From Bryobacteraceae bacterium (lineage in GTDB: Bacteria; Acidobacteriota; Terriglobia; Bryobacterales; Bryobacteraceae): a stretch of DNA of 12,659 nucleotides. The notes beneath the pieces are model-generated. The model was given only the letters and a program-made list of their open reading frames with translations, made no database searches and was not told the DNA's origin. The position numbers were made by a program, and so were the translations under genes. The stretch is from contig JASHQT010000202.1 in the NCBI GenBank assembly GCA_030039005.1, positions 1 through 12,659 on the forward strand, written 5' to 3'. Positions within the stretch are counted from its first letter, which is position 1. Each line of letters starts with the position of its first letter. Of this stretch, positions 12,616 through 12,659 are shown piece by piece.

Positions 12616-12659
12616 ATGAATACCAAACACGTTGCAGATAAAGCCGAACGCAAGAAACT
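12616..12659 (+). CDS. Start of an unidentified gene, cut by the window edge
   Basis: ATG at 12616 opens a frame of 14 codons (MNTKHVADKAERKK) that runs off the end. The start is Lys/Arg-rich and hydrophilic, without a signal peptide. It begins 12 bases after the helicase stop on the same strand, so it could be cotranscribed, but no clear Shine-Dalgarno sequence is visible. Too short to name. Confidence 0.4.
   Translation, partial: MNTKHVADKAERKK

Noticed and set aside
1..12659. CRISPR arrays, tRNA or rRNA genes, insertion sequences
   Set aside because: No regularly spaced repeats, no cloverleaf with the GTTCGA-type T-loop, and no transposase or terminal inverted repeats were seen on either strand.

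Overview
The window looks like a chromosomal segment of a GC-rich, free-living bacterium. The gene types and the style of the sigma/anti-sigma cluster suggest Acidobacteria (Bryobacter/Solibacter-like), but this is an inference from gene content and not a database result. Nothing marks it as plasmid or phage. The cargo in the middle right is an arsenic-resistance operon set between housekeeping genes.

Layout, left to right. A secreted CAP/PR-1-like protein (114-632, +) faces a two-gene minus-strand operon, in which an MFS transporter (3395-2169) is followed by a PBP4/DacB-type D-alanyl-D-alanine carboxypeptidase (2172-685). The two genes share a GTGA stop/start overlap. The roughly 650 bases from 3396 to 4043 carry no ordinary gene but are not empty. 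They hold (a) a candidate rod-shaped, 6S-like RNA (about 3436-3592) ending in a strong intrinsic terminator (3593-3627). They also hold (b) a second, independent short transcription unit: a near-consensus sigma-70 promoter (3697-3726), an 18-base near-perfect complement of the 16S rRNA 3' end, an 18-codon Cys-containing micro-ORF (3764-3820), a run of palindromes, and a second strong terminator (3933-3970). Directly after comes rpmE (4044-4295, ribosomal protein L31 of the zinc-binding type).

A minus-strand operon (5711-4311) encodes an ECF sigma factor, a one-helix membrane protein that is probably its anti-sigma factor, and a membrane-anchored helical Spy/CpxP/metal-resistance-like protein. 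This looks like an envelope-stress regulatory unit.

The arsenic operon (6012-10015, +) reads arsR, arsC1, arsM, acr3, a decayed FAD-dependent oxidoreductase, arsC2. ArsR senses As(III) through C-terminal cysteines. The ArsC enzymes reduce arsenate. Acr3 exports arsenite, and ArsM methylates it. The arsR promoter places the start codon at the predicted transcription start, so arsR is probably leaderless. ArsC1 has Ser where the family has its general-acid Asp, whereas ArsC2 is canonical. The oxidoreductase has lost two internal blocks, one with a frameshift.

A small single-helix membrane ORF (10035-10178) follows. Next is a complete UvrD/PcrA-type helicase (10261-12603) with its own extended -10 promoter, and then the first 14 codons of an unidentified gene at the right edge.

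The most unusual part is the 3697-3970 unit: a short, strongly promoted, strongly terminated RNA whose 5' end is almost entirely a complement of the anti-Shine-Dalgarno tail.
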